From: an uncultured Anaerococcus sp.
Lineage (GTDB): Bacteria; Bacillota; Clostridia; Tissierellales; Peptoniphilaceae
Assembly (NCBI RefSeq): GCF_943912825.1
Contig: NZ_CALTUX010000004.1
Coordinates: forward strand, 8,409 to 72,408
Reading direction: 5' to 3'
DNA: 64,000 nucleotides
A program made the position numbers and the translations under genes. Below the pieces are notes generated by a model that saw only the letters and a program-made list of their open reading frames with translations, searched no databases and was not told the origin of the DNA. Shown piece by piece: positions 44,347 through 52,817 of this stretch. How positions within the stretch are numbered: the first letter of the stretch is position 1; every line of letters begins with the position of its first letter.

Positions 44347-47103
44347 CTACAGATAATTCTTATAGTTTCTAATTATAAAATGATCATCTGATTCTGCTTT
44401 AGATTTTATAAATTCATACGCTTCAACATCTATTGATTTGATGCTTTCTAAATTTTTTAATATCAAAAACTTTATGTGTGCGCTATCAAAATTCATCATT
44501 TTATTAATCCTACTGATTATAGATTTTTTATTATATACTCTCAACATATATAACATAGCTTCTACAGAACGGTATCTTACACTAAGATTACTGTCATACG
44601 ATTTTTGTAAAACAAATTGCAAAATTGCCGCTTTTATATCATCTTTAGCATTAGATATATAACCATATTTACAGATATTAAAAATTGTACGAAGTGATTC
44701 AATCTTGTCAAAATCATCTACATCTGTGTATGTAGCTAATAATAGAATTAAATCATCAATCTCAAGTTTATCTAAAACTAATTTTAAAATAGAAAATTTA
44801 AAATTTAAAGTAAATTGTGATTGCATTCCTATGAAGTTAGAATCTCTTACATTTAGTATAGTCTCTTCATTTTCTAACATATACTTAATATTTTTATTTT
44901 CCTTATATTCTTCACTATTATTTAAAATCGAAATAATCAAATCAAGCGCTCCGCATTTTTCATAAATCAGCTGATTTTCAGCTAACAAAGTCTCTACGCA
45001 TGCATCTATAATTTCATATTTTATATCATTTTCAATCTCAATTTTTTTAACATCTATTATATTTCTTATATTTGTATATGGGTCATATCCTGACATAGAA
45101 TATTTTCCATCAACACCCTGACTCTTATTTCTTTCATGAATAATTTGTATATTTTTATTTATAAATTCTAAAATCACATCTTGATTATTAGTTTCTAACA
45201 CTTTATATATCATCTTTGTAATTTCAGGAAAATATTCGTTTACTATTAAATCTACTTTTGTATTAATTTTAATGTTGTCAGAAAAGCATTTATTAATATT
45301 AGAAAATAACTCAGCTAAATTATCATAATTGATGGATATCCCATCTAAGTTTATAATTTTAATAATTTTATCGAGTAATTTCACTATAGTTTTGATATTA
45401 ATGCTTTGTATATCTACATCCCCTAATAAAGATACTATATTGCGATAGAATCGCGATAAGTCATTATCAATGAATAAAATTATTATATTTACAATTTCTT
45501 CACCGCATATTCTTTTAATATTGTATTCTATAGCATCAAAAAAATAATATCCTAAATTTATAACTCTATTTTTATCAGATATCCATGTCAGAATATAAGC
45601 GTGTAATTCTTCCCAAACCTCAGTAAAAAAATCATCATTAAAGTAACAACCTAAATATTGAAAGCATAAAAATTTTCTAATATTTCTCCTATGAACAATA
45701 GGATAATTCTCAATGCTTTTATATATTTCTCTCGCAGTTGTACTATCCATTTTTCCATAGATATCATTAAATAAATTGTAGACTTTTTTTATTTCTTTAG
45801 GTCTTTCTGAAATAAGTGTTGTCTTTATTAGAAATTTTCTAAAATTCCAATCATCATACTCATCACACAGTTGATAAACCATTAACTTCATCATATCAAT
45901 AATTGAAATTAAATGAGATAAAGATCCGTAATAAATAGCTGTAATATAATAATTTGATATATACATTATATATTTAGAAATATTATTCCCATACCTTACA
46001 GTACTTGGACTCTTTGATGCCTCATTTATTGTTTCTTTAATTATTTCTTTATATAAATTTTTTTCATTTCTATCATTTAATGGATAATATAATGGCTTCT
46101 TATTCGATAATATCTTTTTCTGTTCTTCATTGGATATAACAATCTTATTATTTATTTCATTATCAAAATTCCTGAGATTTCTTAAATCTATCGTAATATC
46201 TTGTAAATACCAGTTAGGAAGCTTGTTATTTTTTGCTATATCATATGCTTTATTCATATCAATAATAGCTTTGTCTATGTCGCCCTTAAAATAATTTACT
46301 ATGGCATTCCACCTAGATTCAGTAACTTCAGAATATTTTTCACTTTGATTTTTGCCAATCTCGAAAAGTAAATGTGGTTTATCAAATCTATATATTGAAT
46401 CATTATAAAATAACACATCTAAAAACTGACTAGATAGAATATCAAATTTATTAGTGCGATCTTCAGGAATATCTGATTCTAATCCTATTAACTCACATAG
46501 CTTATTTTTAGTTACATTAATACTAGAATACAAGCTTTTATCTATTTCATCGGCTGATTCAAAGTCATTATCATTAAAGTTATCTATTCCATTATTATTA
46601 ATATCATAAAAATTTGTAGAGACTAAGTGCCCCCTACAATAATTAGCATATATCTCAATAATTTCAATAATTAGACTTTCATAAACTGTCTCTTTTAACT
46701 TATCAAATTCATTAATAGTTTTATATTTGGGACCATTATTATCACGAATTTCTTGCTGCAGCCGTGTTATTTTTTTGTTATCGTCATTACAAAATATAAA
46801 TATCGATTTCTTAGATAATATTAAGGAACGTCTATACTCTGTTACAACCCCTTCTGGAACATCTTCTTCATTAGATATTAAAAATAAACAAACATCTGAA
46901 TCATTGAGTTTATTTAAATAAGAATCTCTTGCAGTCATTGAACTAGCCATGGTACCTTCAAAAACATACGCGCTAATAAAGCCTGTTTCTTCTAAAAGTA
47001 ATTTTAATTCATTTCTAATAGTATCATATTTTTCATCACCGCACTTAGAACTTATAAAAACCTTAATCTTGTCTTCAAATTTAATATTATAATTCAATAG
47101 CAT
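44347..47103 (-). CDS. Large DUF4062-type (TIR-related) protein, candidate defence effector
   Basis: A 918-residue protein. Residues about 10-150 look like DUF4062, a Rossmann-like domain related to TIR: KVFISSKCGDEKYDTIRNELKLLLEE, then NDSDVCLFLISNEEDVPEGVVTEYRRSLILSKKSIFIF. The rest is alpha-helical with no P-loop seen; the C-terminal 200 residues have HEAT-like helical repeats (VRYRSVEAMLYML, IKFLILKNLESI). The gene is more AT-rich than its surroundings, which suggests transfer. It is divergent from the restriction-modification operon. DUF4062 domains occur at the N-terminus of STAND and other immune-type proteins, so a defence role is inferred. Start codon is uncertain (ATG at 47103 is very close to GAGG; a TTG two codons later fits better). 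Confidence 0.7.
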   Translation of the reverse strand: MLLNYNIKFEDKIKVFISSKCGDEKYDTIRNELKLLLEETGFISAYVFEGTMASSMTARDSYLNKLNDSDVCLFLISNEEDVPEGVVTEYRRSLILSKKSIFIFCNDDNKKITRLQQEIRDNNGPKYKTINEFDKLKETVYESLIIEIIEIYANYCRGHLVSTNFYDINNNGIDNFNDNDFESADEIDKSLYSSINVTKNKLCELIGLESDIPEDRTNKFDILSSQFLDVLFYNDSIYRFDKPHLLFEIGKNQSEKYSEVTESRWNAIVNYFKGDIDKAIIDMNKAYDIAKNNKLPNWYLQDITIDLRNLRNFDNEINNKIVISNEEQKKILSNKKPLYYPLNDRNEKNLYKEIIKETINEASKSPSTVRYGNNISKYIMYISNYYITAIYYGSLSHLISIIDMMKLMVYQLCDEYDDWNFRKFLIKTTLISERPKEIKKVYNLFNDIYGKMDSTTAREIYKSIENYPIVHRRNIRKFLCFQYLGCYFNDDFFTEVWEELHAYILTWISDKNRVINLGYYFFDAIEYNIKRICGEEIVNIIILFIDNDLSRFYRNIVSLLGDVDIQSINIKTIVKLLDKIIKIINLDGISINYDNLAELFSNINKCFSDNIKINTKVDLIVNEYFPEITKMIYKVLETNNQDVILEFINKNIQIIHERNKSQGVDGKYSMSGYDPYTNIRNIIDVKKIEIENDIKYEIIDACVETLLAENQLIYEKCGALDLIISILNNSEEYKENKNIKYMLENEETILNVRDSNFIGMQSQFTLNFKFSILKLVLDKLEIDDLILLLATYTDVDDFDKIESLRTIFNICKYGYISNAKDDIKAAILQFVLQKSYDSNLSVRYRSVEAMLYMLRVYNKKSIISRINKMMNFDSAHIKFLILKNLESIKSIDVEAYEFIKSKAESDDHFIIRNYKNYL

Positions 47104-47156
47104 ACCTCATCACTTTCATTTAAAATAAACAGAATCTAATCTTTATAGTTACCTCT

Positions 47157-47185
47157 ATTGTACTTTAACTGTCCATAAAGCTCAA
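47157..47185 (-). promoter_or_regulatory. Promoter of the DUF4062-type gene
   Basis: On the minus strand TTGAGC (47180-47185), 17 bases, TACAAT (47157-47162). Confidence 0.75.
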
Positions 47186-47291
47186 AGATGGTGAAATGTT
47201 TTGCTATTTAAGTTTAATGAATTAAATGATATAATATTTATTAAGTAATAATATTATAAAACTAATATTTGTGAATAGATTTGAGGTTATT

Positions 47292-48224
47292 ATGAAACAA
47301 CCGTTGATTGATTTTTCTTCTTATCCTGTTAGGCTTACGCTAAAGCGTTTGCTTAAGGATAAGTCTACTAAAAAAAATATAATATGGGCCACTAATAACT
47401 ATGAAGACTTTGGTCAGGCTTTTAATGATAGGGCTGAAATTACTGAAGCTGTTTTTGATCATGGATTTATCCTTGAGCCTAGGACTAGCAAGTCGGCTGA
47501 GACTCAGCTGGAACGTACTAGGAAGAAGGCTGAAGTCTATACCCCTACTTGGGTGGTTAATTTTATGAATAATTATTGCGATGAGGTCTATTTTGGTAGG
47601 AAGGATGTCTTTAATATTCCAAAGGATAAGACATGGGTCCCTCTTAGGGAGAAAATTTCTTTTCCTGAAGGGAAATCCTGGCAAGACTATGTTGATTCTC
47701 CTAGGCTTGAAATAACTTGTGGAGAGGGCCCTTATCTTGTATCTAGATATGATGTGGCGACTAGTCACTTAATTAGACATACCATAGACAGGATTGGCTT
47801 TCTGGATAGGAAGCTTAGGATAGTTAATGAAAATACTGACTCTAAGGAAGACTGGACACATTGGGCTATAAGAGCTGTTCAGGCCTCTTATGGCTATGAA
47901 TACCAGGGTGACAGCTTGTTACTAGCTAGGATAAATGTCCTACTTACCTTTGTAGAATATTATGAACAAAGATGGGATGAGGATGTGGCTAAAGATATCC
48001 TAAATAAGCTTGCCAATATCATCAGCTGGAATATCTGGCAAATGGATGGACTTACTGACACAGTACCCTTTGGAGCGCCAGTGCCTAATAATGAACAAAT
48101 GAGTATATTTGATTTATTTGAAGATAAGAAAGATGAAGAAGAAAGTAAACTCATAGCCTGTAGGATATTTGATTGGAAAGCCAACAAGTCCCAGACTTTC
48201 GCATCACTTAAGGAGCATATATGA
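47292..48224 (+). CDS. Split adenine DNA methyltransferase, N-terminal half
   Basis: A 310-residue protein of the Eco57I-type methylase family. It has the region before motif I, KAEVYTPTWVVNFMNNYCDE, and the AdoMet motif I as ITCGEGPYLVSRYD, but ends before motif IV. The catalytic NPPY lies in the next gene. The ATG at 47292 follows GAGG with proper spacing; an upstream GTG frame start is less likely. The stop overlaps the start of the second half by four bases (ATGA) with AAGGAG placed for re-initiation, so this is an ordered two-gene split rather than a simple frameshift. The two polypeptides must associate to make an active enzyme. Confidence 0.8.
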   Translation: MKQPLIDFSSYPVRLTLKRLLKDKSTKKNIIWATNNYEDFGQAFNDRAEITEAVFDHGFILEPRTSKSAETQLERTRKKAEVYTPTWVVNFMNNYCDEVYFGRKDVFNIPKDKTWVPLREKISFPEGKSWQDYVDSPRLEITCGEGPYLVSRYDVATSHLIRHTIDRIGFLDRKLRIVNENTDSKEDWTHWAIRAVQASYGYEYQGDSLLLARINVLLTFVEYYEQRWDEDVAKDILNKLANIISWNIWQMDGLTDTVPFGAPVPNNEQMSIFDLFEDKKDEEESKLIACRIFDWKANKSQTFASLKEHI

Positions 48225-49246
48225 AAAAATTTGATTTTGTAATTGGGAACCCACCTTATAATGAAACAGTAGAAGGCAGAAGTGAAGATCCACCAATTTA
48301 TCATTTCTTTTACGATGCATCAATTGATATTGCTGACAGTATAACATTCATAACTCCTTCACGATTTTTATTTGATACAGGAAAAACACCTTCTAAATGG
48401 AATAAAAAAATGTTAAATAGTTCTCACTTTAAAATATTAAGGTATGAACCAAATGGAGCTAAAGTTTTTCCAACAACCGATATAAAGGGTGGTGTTGCCA
48501 TAACCTCGTGGAATAATAACAAAATTCATGAACCTATTGGAACCTTTTATCCTAATCCAGAAATCAAAGAAATCATTAAAAAAGTAAAAAATATAAATAG
48601 TAATTTTTTTGATAGTATTATATTTTCTAATACAAGTTATAAATATACCGAATTGTTTTACGATGAAAATCCCGAATTTAAAGATAGAGTATCAGGTGGT
48701 TCAAGAAGATATTTATCGTCTACCTGCTTTGAAAAATTCCCAGAATCTTTTTTAGATAAAAAATCAAATAAAGATGATGTCACAATAATTGGAAGACAAG
48801 ACTATAAAAGAAAAACAAAATATTTCAATATTAACTATTTAAATCCACCAGAAAATTTTAATAGTTATAAATTGGTACTACCTAGCTCTAATGGTAGTGG
48901 AAAATTTGGCGAAACATTAAGTGACCCATTTGTAGGAAACCCATGTGAAGGATATACAGAAACTTTTGTAACATTTGGTAATTTTGAAAAATATGAAGAA
49001 GCAAATAATAGTCTAACTTATATTAAAACTAAATTTGCAAGAGCTATGCTAAATTCAAAAAAAATCACTCAAGGAAACAAAAATTCAAAAGTTTGGGAAA
49101 ATGTACCACTCCAAGATTTCACAGAAAACTCTGACATTGATTGGAGCAAGTCCATTGCTGAGATTGACCAACAATTGTACAAGAAGTATTGCCTATCTCC
49201 TGAAGAGATTGACTTTATTGAGGAAAAAGTACAGGAGATGAAGTGA
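48221..49246 (+). CDS. Split adenine DNA methyltransferase, catalytic and specificity half
   Basis: A 341-residue protein that begins almost at once with motif IV, FDFVIGNPPYNE, the adenine-flipping catalytic motif. SPSRFLFD-like sequence (TPSRFLFDTGKTPSKWN) and a large target-recognition region (about residues 100-270) follow. The recognition region is clearly more AT-rich and Asn/Lys-rich than the flanks, as is usual for exchanged specificity domains. The last 50 residues return to the composition of the flanking genes. It is coupled to the genes on both sides by overlapping stop/start codons. Confidence 0.8.
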   Translation: MKKFDFVIGNPPYNETVEGRSEDPPIYHFFYDASIDIADSITFITPSRFLFDTGKTPSKWNKKMLNSSHFKILRYEPNGAKVFPTTDIKGGVAITSWNNNKIHEPIGTFYPNPEIKEIIKKVKNINSNFFDSIIFSNTSYKYTELFYDENPEFKDRVSGGSRRYLSSTCFEKFPESFLDKKSNKDDVTIIGRQDYKRKTKYFNINYLNPPENFNSYKLVLPSSNGSGKFGETLSDPFVGNPCEGYTETFVTFGNFEKYEEANNSLTYIKTKFARAMLNSKKITQGNKNSKVWENVPLQDFTENSDIDWSKSIAEIDQQLYKKYCLSPEEIDFIEEKVQEMK

Positions 49247-52200
49247 TGAATAGACCTAATATTAATACTAGCAAGGAAGTTATACCTGTCTGCTATGCCT
49301 ACACCACACCTGGTGTGACCTATCATGAGGGATGGACCAAGATTGGTTTTACTGAAAGAGATGTAGAAACTAGGGTCAGAGAACAAGTCGGCACTGCTGG
49401 CATAAGGTATAAGATTGAGTGGGAAAAAAACGCCGTCTATGAAGGCTCAAACCAAACCTTTAGGGATTCTGATTTTCATAAATACCTTGAAAATAATAAT
49501 ATCGAGAGGGAACCAGGACTTGAGTGGTTTAAAATTGATCCCTTACTTGCCAAACATAAATTTGATGAATTTAAGGAAAATAGAGGTCTTATAGAGACAA
49601 ACCTTAAGCCGGCTCCTTATAAACTTAGAAACGAACAAGATGAGGCTGTCGCTAAGACTATGGCTTATTTTACTTCTCATTATGAGGGCGAATTTCTTTG
49701 GAATGCCAAGCCTCGTTTTGGCAAGACCCTTGCTTCTTATGACCTTTGCATGAGGATGGGTTTTGAAAATGTCCTAATTGTCACAAATAGGCCTGCTATT
49801 GCTGATTCTTGGTATGGAGACTATGTCAAATTTGTAGGACCGGCATCTGGCTATATTTTTGTAAGCCATGTCGATACTATTAAGAATGAAAAATACGTCT
49901 ATAGTAGAAAAGAATTTGTCGATATCTTGCCTTCTGTTGAAAATTATAAGGGCTGTATAGAATTTGTAAGCCTTCAAGACCTCAAGGGTTCGATTCATTT
50001 TGGCGGTAGCCATGACAAGCTAGATGAAATTAAGGATACTAATTGGGATATATTAATTATCGACGAAGCCCACGAGGGTGTTGATACCTACAAGACCGAT
50101 GTGGCCTTTAATCAAATCAAGAGGAAAAACACCCTTCACTTGTCAGGTACACCTTTTAAGGCCCTTGCCAATGACAAGTTTCCAGATGATGCCATCTACA
50201 ATTGGACCTATGCAGATGAGCAAAGGGCTAAGAGGGACTTTTCAAGCTCTGATTTAGAGGAAAATCCTTATGCGACTCTGCCAAGACTAAATCTTTTTAC
50301 CTACCAAATGTCAGATATTATCAGAGATAAAATCGAAGATGGGATTGAACTTGATGGGGAAAATGTTGAATATGCCTTTGACCTCAATGAGTTTTTCTCA
50401 ACTGACGAGAGAGGAGCCTTTGTCTACAAGAATGATGTAGATAAGTTTTTAGATGCCTTAACCCAAAATGAGAAATTTCCTTTTTCTACACCTGAACTAA
50501 GGGATGAAATCAAGCACTCTTTTTGGATTTTGAACAGGGTTGATTCAGCCAAGGCCCTTAAGAAAAAACTTGAAGTCAATCCTATTTTTAGGGACTATGA
50601 GATTGTCCTAGCTGCTGGTGATGGCAAGACTGATGATGAGATTATTAATGAGGATTCCCTTAATCGTGTTAAGGATGCTATCAAAAAATACGATAAGACC
50701 ATTACCCTTTCTGTAGGCCAGCTTACAACAGGTGTGACCATTCCAGAATGGACAGCTGTCCTTATGCTTGCCAATATGAAATCCCCTGCCCTCTACATGC
50801 AGGCTGCCTTTAGGGCACAAAACCCTTGCCTATTTTCTAATAATGGCAAACATTTTAGGAAGGAAAACGCCTATGTTTTTGACTTTGACCCAGCAAGGAC
50901 CCTAGATATTTTCGAAAAATTTGCAAATGATCTTTCCCCTACTACATCAGCCGGTGGTGGAGATTTAGGAACTAGAAAGAAGCATATCAGAGATCTGTTA
51001 AACTTCTTCCCTGTCTATGGTGAGGATGAAGATGGTCAGATGGTGCTTTTGGATGCTGAAAAAGTCCTAACTATACCTAGAAAAATTAAGTCAGTAGAGG
51101 TTGTGAACCGTGGCTTTATGTCCAATTTCCTTTTTAAGAATATTGCTAATATTTTTAGGGCTCCTAGTCAAGTTAGGCAAATTTTAGAAAAACTTAATCC
51201 GACCAAAGAAGGAAAACCAATTAAGATTGATGATGATACAGCCGATGAACTAGATATAAATGATGATGGCGATGTAGATATTGAGCAAACAAAAATAATA
51301 GGCAAGGCCCAAGATGTATTTGGTCCAAAAATTTATGATGATATCAAAGAAGATTTGTTAATATTCGAAAAAGATCTGGTAACCGATCGTAAAAAATCTG
51401 GTCTTGATGATATAGTTGAAAAAATTACCGAACCAATAATTGCTCCTATTATAGACAGAAGCAAAGAAGTCTATGGTAATAAATTGAGAAGGACAGTCGA
51501 GAAAAATATCGAAAGAGACATCAAGGATAAGGCAAGTGCAATCATTAAAAAAGGCTATATCGAATTTGAGATTGAAAATAATAAGCTTGAAGCACAAAAG
51601 GAAAAAGACCTTAATAACTCAAAGTCTTCAACAGAATCTAGTCAGATAGAAAGTAAGTATGATGATATTTTCAAGGCAAAAAGGGAAGAATTGGCCAAGA
51701 AAATAAACGAAGACTTGGAAAATTATAACATAATTGAAGATTCTATTATGACAGCCACTGAGAAAATCGAAACAGATGTGAAGGAAAAAGAAAAACGTAC
51801 TATTGAAGATGATGTTAGAGATAGGCTCAGAGGATTTTCTAGGACTATTCCATCTTTTCTTATGGCCTATGGGACTTTTGATACAAAATTATCTAATTTC
51901 GATAAAATAATCCCAAATGATGTCTTCTTAGAAGTCACTTCTATTAGCATAGAGGAATTTAAAGACTTACGTGATGGCTTTGACTATACCGATCCAGAAA
52001 GCGGAGACCTTATGCACTATGAAGGTGGACTCTTTGATGAATTAGTATTTAACGATTCTGTGGCAGAGTTTTTGAATAAGAAAATAGACTTAGCCAATTA
52101 TTTTGACCCTGCAATCAAGAGGGATATTTTTGATTACATTCCTCCACAAAAAACTAACCAAATATTTACACCAAAGAAAGTTGTAAAGGAAATGGTGGAT

Positions 52201-52557
52201 TTGTTAGAAAAGGAAAATCCTGGATGCTTTGATAATCCAAACTTCACCTTTATTGATCCTTATATGAAGTCAGGTTTATATGTAGCAGAAATCGTAAAAA
52301 GATTATACAGGAGCGAAAAAATTAAAGAATTCTATCCTAACGATAAAGAAAGGCTAAACCATATTTTCGCTAAACAAGTCTATGGCCTTGCCCCAACAGA
52401 AATAATTTACAAAATTGCAAAAAACTTCGTCCTAGGTTTTAGCGATGAAATAGAGATTGAAAAACATAAGCTAAGGCTTTTAGATTCTCTAGCAAGTATC
52501 CAAGAGGATAGGTTTGAAGAGGATTTGGTAAAATTATATCCAGAACTTAAGGATTGA
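49246..52557 (+). CDS. Restriction protein: GIY-YIG (T5orf172-like) - SF2 helicase - methylase-like fusion
   Basis: A 1103-residue protein. Residues about 8-110 form a GIY-YIG/T5orf172-type nuclease domain (VCYAYTTPGV...GWTKIGFTERDVETRVREQV). Residues about 130-560 are a superfamily-2 helicase/translocase with Walker A AKPRFGKT, DEAH box IIDEAHEG, LSGTPFKA and a motif VI-like QAAFRAQNP. A charged coiled-coil stretch (about 690-860) follows. The C-terminus has QIFTPKKVVKEMVDLL and FIDPYMKSGLYVAEI, an AdoMet-methylase-like fold without an NPPY motif. It should cut or translocate on unmodified DNA, with specificity set by the split methylase. Start ATG at 49246 shares its A with the upstream stop. 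Confidence 0.8.
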   Translation: MNRPNINTSKEVIPVCYAYTTPGVTYHEGWTKIGFTERDVETRVREQVGTAGIRYKIEWEKNAVYEGSNQTFRDSDFHKYLENNNIEREPGLEWFKIDPLLAKHKFDEFKENRGLIETNLKPAPYKLRNEQDEAVAKTMAYFTSHYEGEFLWNAKPRFGKTLASYDLCMRMGFENVLIVTNRPAIADSWYGDYVKFVGPASGYIFVSHVDTIKNEKYVYSRKEFVDILPSVENYKGCIEFVSLQDLKGSIHFGGSHDKLDEIKDTNWDILIIDEAHEGVDTYKTDVAFNQIKRKNTLHLSGTPFKALANDKFPDDAIYNWTYADEQRAKRDFSSSDLEENPYATLPRLNLFTYQMSDIIRDKIEDGIELDGENVEYAFDLNEFFSTDERGAFVYKNDVDKFLDALTQNEKFPFSTPELRDEIKHSFWILNRVDSAKALKKKLEVNPIFRDYEIVLAAGDGKTDDEIINEDSLNRVKDAIKKYDKTITLSVGQLTTGVTIPEWTAVLMLANMKSPALYMQAAFRAQNPCLFSNNGKHFRKENAYVFDFDPARTLDIFEKFANDLSPTTSAGGGDLGTRKKHIRDLLNFFPVYGEDEDGQMVLLDAEKVLTIPRKIKSVEVVNRGFMSNFLFKNIANIFRAPSQVRQILEKLNPTKEGKPIKIDDDTADELDINDDGDVDIEQTKIIGKAQDVFGPKIYDDIKEDLLIFEKDLVTDRKKSGLDDIVEKITEPIIAPIIDRSKEVYGNKLRRTVEKNIERDIKDKASAIIKKGYIEFEIENNKLEAQKEKDLNNSKSSTESSQIESKYDDIFKAKREELAKKINEDLENYNIIEDSIMTATEKIETDVKEKEKRTIEDDVRDRLRGFSRTIPSFLMAYGTFDTKLSNFDKIIPNDVFLEVTSISIEEFKDLRDGFDYTDPESGDLMHYEGGLFDELVFNDSVAEFLNKKIDLANYFDPAIKRDIFDYIPPQKTNQIFTPKKVVKEMVDLLEKENPGCFDNPNFTFIDPYMKSGLYVAEIVKRLYRSEKIKEFYPNDKERLNHIFAKQVYGLAPTEIIYKIAKNFVLGFSDEIEIEKHKLRLLDSLASIQEDRFEEDLVKLYPELKD

Positions 52558-52591
52558 ACGATAAATACAATTTTGTGATTTGCTAAAGTAA

Positions 52592-52649
52592 GCAACTCTT
52601 AAGTATTGCTTAATAGTTGCCGCCAACTCTTAGGAATTTCCTAATAGTT
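52592..52649. repeat. Two tandem small hairpins after the restriction gene
   Basis: AACTCTTAAG-tattg-CTTAATAGTT (about 52594-52618) is followed by AACTCTTAGG-aattt-CCTAATAGTT (about 52625-52649). The stems differ by a compensating AAG/CTT to AGG/CCT change. Confidence 0.6.
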
Positions 52650-52671
52650 CAAAAAAATATTTACAAATATC

Positions 52672-52703
52672 AAAGAGCAGGCTCAAATAGTCTGCTCTTT
52701 TTA
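52672..52703 (+). terminator. Terminator of the restriction-modification operon
   Basis: Stem AAGAGCAG/CTGCTCTT with an 11-base loop followed by TTTTTATA. Confidence 0.85.
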
Positions 52704-52763
52704 TACTTCTTTACAAAAGGCCCAATTTCCCACAAATAGGCCAGCTTTTTGAGGCTTTTCTTG

Positions 52764-52791
52764 TTGATTTTTCCCTTAATTTCTATATAAT
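52764..52791 (+). promoter_or_regulatory. Promoter of the surface-protein gene
   Basis: TTGATT (52764-52769), 16 bases, TATAAT (52786-52791). The start point would fall near 52798, which excludes the ATG at 52800 as the main initiation codon. Confidence 0.7.
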
Positions 52792-52817
52792 ATATCTATA
52801 TGAGTAAAGGGAGTATT

